Assembly (NCBI RefSeq): GCF_003730295.1
Contig: NZ_QTSZ01000017.1
Coordinates: 372,001 to 436,000, forward strand
Length of the DNA stretch: 64,000 nt
Reading direction: 5' to 3'
From: Ornithinibacillus gellani
GTDB lineage: Bacteria; Bacillota; Bacilli; Bacillales; Amphibacillaceae
Below the pieces are notes generated by a model, which had not been told where the DNA came from, made no database searches, and worked only from the letters and a program-made list of their open reading frames with translations. Shown here piece by piece: positions 61,852-64,000 of the stretch; positions within the stretch are counted from its first letter, which is position 1; every line of letters begins with the position of its first letter. Both the position numbers and the translations under genes were made by a program.

Positions 61852-63096
61852 TTACCCCCCCTTACACTTCTTTTTACCTGTAACATATTCATAGATTAAG
61901 GACTTCTTATAGTCTTCAAGTTCTTCAATAACTTTTGTTTTATCAGCGATCAGCTTGTCGATACGAGATGTTTGTTCGTCTAAATAGGAGACGATTCTAT
62001 TTTCTACATCCTTTGTCGGTCTTGGAATAAATGTTTCTTTTATATATTCCCAACTAGAACGAGGCATTTTTGTTCCGTATGATGTGGCATTAATAAAATC
62101 AGTAAATGTTTGTGAAATTAACCAATATAAAAGATATCTCTTGTTTCCTTTAAATTCACTGAACACTATAAATTCGCCACTACATGCCCCTGAAAAATCA
62201 GCAATAAAAGCTTTAGCTAAGTAAGGTCTAAGTTTACTATACAGTATATTTCCTTTTTCAAAATATGATTCTCTTGAATTTGTAGCTAACTTACCATGAC
62301 CATTTAACACACCTTCAAAACTTACTACATTTTCTAAACCTATATAAGTTTCACCTGCAATAAAATCGTATTTACTTTCATTTACCCTTGTAACATATTT
62401 CATTTTATTTATATCCCAGTTACTTGGTATTTTTCCAATCCACTCAATTCCACTATCTTTCATTTCCACATTCGGGTCTAAGCCTTTTGTCACCGCTTCT
62501 GTGATGAGTGATTGCTTGTATTTCTTTAACTCTTCGATGGATTGTTGGGTTTCTGTAATAATATTATTAGTATTTTGAGTTAAGCGATCTAACGTTTGTC
62601 CTATTTGCTTTTGTTTATCATTTGGTGGGACTGGAATAGATATATTTTTCATTTTTAACCATTTCGTAGACCATAAGTCGTCTACAATTCCCGTACCCCA
62701 TCTATAAAATTCTTCAGCAAAGGCATAATTCTTTAATAAATACTTTGTATAATCTCTATCTATTGTATTAGAATAGAGAACGGTATTTATGACAGATACC
62801 GAGCCATCCATAGATGAAATGCCTGCAGACATCTTCCTGTCTGATCGCGAGTTAATTACAAAATCATTTTTTAAAACTAACTTTCTATTATTGTGATTAG
62901 ACGATTTAGCCGCTGTTTCTAATTGTGGAACTATTCCATTTTTGGTAACCGATAAAGGTTCAAACTCTAAATCGGAAACTTTATCGGTTCTTTCAATATA
63001 ATGCGAACCAATTTTAGAAACATCCCAATCCTCCGGAATTTCTCCAATCCATTCGATTTCACTGTCTTTCATTTTCCTAGTCAACATTCTCCACAT
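61852..63096 (-). CDS. hsdS: Type I restriction enzyme, specificity subunit
   Basis: A 414-residue HsdS with two target-recognition domains. Each half begins with the same repeat: MKDSEIEWIGEIPEDW near residue 9 and MKDSGIEWIGKIPSNW at about 211. Each ends in a conserved helix (QIGQTLDRLTQNT and IVSYLDEQTSRIDKLI). It sets the bipartite methylation and cleavage sequence. The gene overlaps the end of hsdM by 20 bases if the first ATG is used (AGGGAAGG just before); the ATG at 63072 is an alternative. The recognition sequence cannot be predicted here. Confidence 0.94.
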   Translation of the reverse strand: MWRMLTRKMKDSEIEWIGEIPEDWDVSKIGSHYIERTDKVSDLEFEPLSVTKNGIVPQLETAAKSSNHNNRKLVLKNDFVINSRSDRKMSAGISSMDGSVSVINTVLYSNTIDRDYTKYLLKNYAFAEEFYRWGTGIVDDLWSTKWLKMKNISIPVPPNDKQKQIGQTLDRLTQNTNNIITETQQSIEELKKYKQSLITEAVTKGLDPNVEMKDSGIEWIGKIPSNWDINKMKYVTRVNESKYDFIAGETYIGLENVVSFEGVLNGHGKLATNSRESYFEKGNILYSKLRPYLAKAFIADFSGACSGEFIVFSEFKGNKRYLLYWLISQTFTDFINATSYGTKMPRSSWEYIKETFIPRPTKDVENRIVSYLDEQTSRIDKLIADKTKVIEELEDYKKSLIYEYVTGKKKCKGG

Positions 63097-64000
63097 CCTT
63101 CCCTGATAATGCTTGGAAGTTTGCTACTATGGATTCTTCTAATTCTTTTATTCGTTCAGCAATGACTTCTGATGGTTCTGGTACTGTGTACTTATAGAAA
63201 AGTCGCGTAAAGGGAATTTCATAGCCAATTTTGTCTTTTGAGCGATCCATCCAGGCATCTGGATTGAATGGTAATACTTCTCTCTCAAAATACGCATCTA
63301 TATCTTCTTTTAAAGGAATGTCTTCTGTATCACGTAATTTCGCATCAGGTTTTGGGTCACCGTTCTTTTTACGGTCGATTTCTCCATTTTCATCTTTCAA
63401 CGGACTTTCGACAGTCACACGTGTAAAACCAAATTCTTCATTATCAAAGATTTTCGATTCAACAACACGTTCATCTAAGTAATATTCATCATTCGTAAAC
63501 TCTCCGTAAGCTTTGACAATCATGTCACGACATTCTTCAGAAATATCAACACGCTTTTCACCAATGTTCTTCCTACGTTTTTCAAACATCTTCGAAGCAT
63601 CAATGAGCTGCACTTTTCCTTGACGTTCAGCAGATTTATTTTTCGTAACGATCCATATGTATGTTGAAATACCTGTGTTATAAAATAAATCATTTGGCAA
63701 TTGAACAATCGCTTCCAACCAATCATTTTCAATCACATACTGGCGGATTAAACTTTCACCTGCTCCTGGATTACCAGAAAACAATGCCGATCCGTTATGA
63801 ATAATTGCCATTCGTCCAGTCTCTTTTAACTTTGAAATTCCGTTTAACTGAAACAATAATTGCCCATCACTGATTCTTGGTAGACCGACCCCAAAACGCC
63901 CATTTTCACCAAGTTCATGTTCAGCCTTTACAGCATTTTGGTCCCCCTTCCAATCAATCCCAAATGGCGGGTTAGAAATACAGTAGTCAAAAGTATAGCC
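63077..64000 (-). CDS. hsdM: Type I restriction enzyme, methylase subunit (partial)
   Basis: The C-terminal 307 residues are visible; the reading frame stays open to the window edge, so the start lies beyond it. The segment near the edge contains YCISNPPFGIDW, the NPPF motif IV of N6-adenine methylases, and then GRFGVGLPRISDG and NGSALFSGNPGAGES. It methylates adenines in the HsdS target and forms M2S with HsdS and R2M2S with HsdR. First gene of the leftward hsdM-hsdS-hsdR cluster. Confidence 0.93.
   Translation of the reverse strand, partial: GYTFDYCISNPPFGIDWKGDQNAVKAEHELGENGRFGVGLPRISDGQLLFQLNGISKLKETGRMAIIHNGSALFSGNPGAGESLIRQYVIENDWLEAIVQLPNDLFYNTGISTYIWIVTKNKSAERQGKVQLIDASKMFEKRRKNIGEKRVDISEECRDMIVKAYGEFTNDEYYLDERVVESKIFDNEEFGFTRVTVESPLKDENGEIDRKKNGDPKPDAKLRDTEDIPLKEDIDAYFEREVLPFNPDAWMDRSKDKIGYEIPFTRLFYKYTVPEPSEVIAERIKELEESIVANFQALSGKDVENVD

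Overview
The window looks like chromosomal DNA of a low-GC, Gram-positive, spore-former-type Bacillaceae. The Oceanobacillus / Virgibacillus / Lentibacillus side of the family is my best guess, but the genus is inferred from gene content and order only. Strong AGGAGG-type ribosome sites, many TTG and GTG starts, and two blocks whose order follows Bacillus subtilis support this: the yjb-fab region (prpE, rluD-like, nadK, yjbM, yjbK, yjbI, spxH, pepF, coiA, mecA, spxA, yjbC, trpS, yjbA, fabF, fabH) and the yitS-yitW region. Both run in the opposite orientation to B. subtilis coordinates as usually drawn.

Layout. 0-24 kb is the conserved yjb-fab block: NAD phosphorylation, (p)ppGpp synthesis, the Spx / SpxH / MecA proteolytic stress circuit, competence (CoiA), coproheme decarboxylase HemQ, base-excision repair, trpS behind a T-box leader, and type II fatty acid initiation and elongation behind a probable FapR operator. 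24-31 kb is an anaerobic / nitric-oxide block: a cysteine-poor CRP/FNR regulator, a quinol-type NO reductase, three DUF2249 proteins, a heme-copper-oxidase-like membrane protein, a DUF59 Fe-S factor and the molybdopterin genes moaD, moaE and mobB. TGTGA-N6-TCACA boxes tie this block together, and a matching box precedes hemQ. 31-41 kb is the yit block (yitW, yitV, yitU, DUF3813, yitT, degV), split by an MFS efflux pump, a BrnQ carrier and about 1.1 kb of intergenic repeats.

41-57 kb is mosaic: a decayed IS1595-type transposase, a GNAT gene, a large cell-surface beta-propeller protein, a second heme-copper-like membrane protein, an SDR, a membrane-tethered PstS-like protein, bifunctional AdhE behind a perfect Rex operator, a membrane-anchored GH13 protein that has lost its catalytic acids, rocD, and a DUF2157 / GDYXXLXY pair. 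57.7-64 kb is a defence cluster, hsdM-hsdS-hsdR plus a GIY-YIG nuclease; hsdM runs off the right edge.

The most unusual non-coding content is a family of about 156-bp palindromic elements, found as tandem pairs at 18.1, 38.8 and 53.6 kb with shortened copies at 5.4 and 11.9 kb. Their stems covary between copies, so they are likely structured as RNA or single-stranded DNA. A second, longer repeat family (GAGGCTGGGAC ends) and a probable 5' fragment of a group II intron behind the yjbA terminator are also present.
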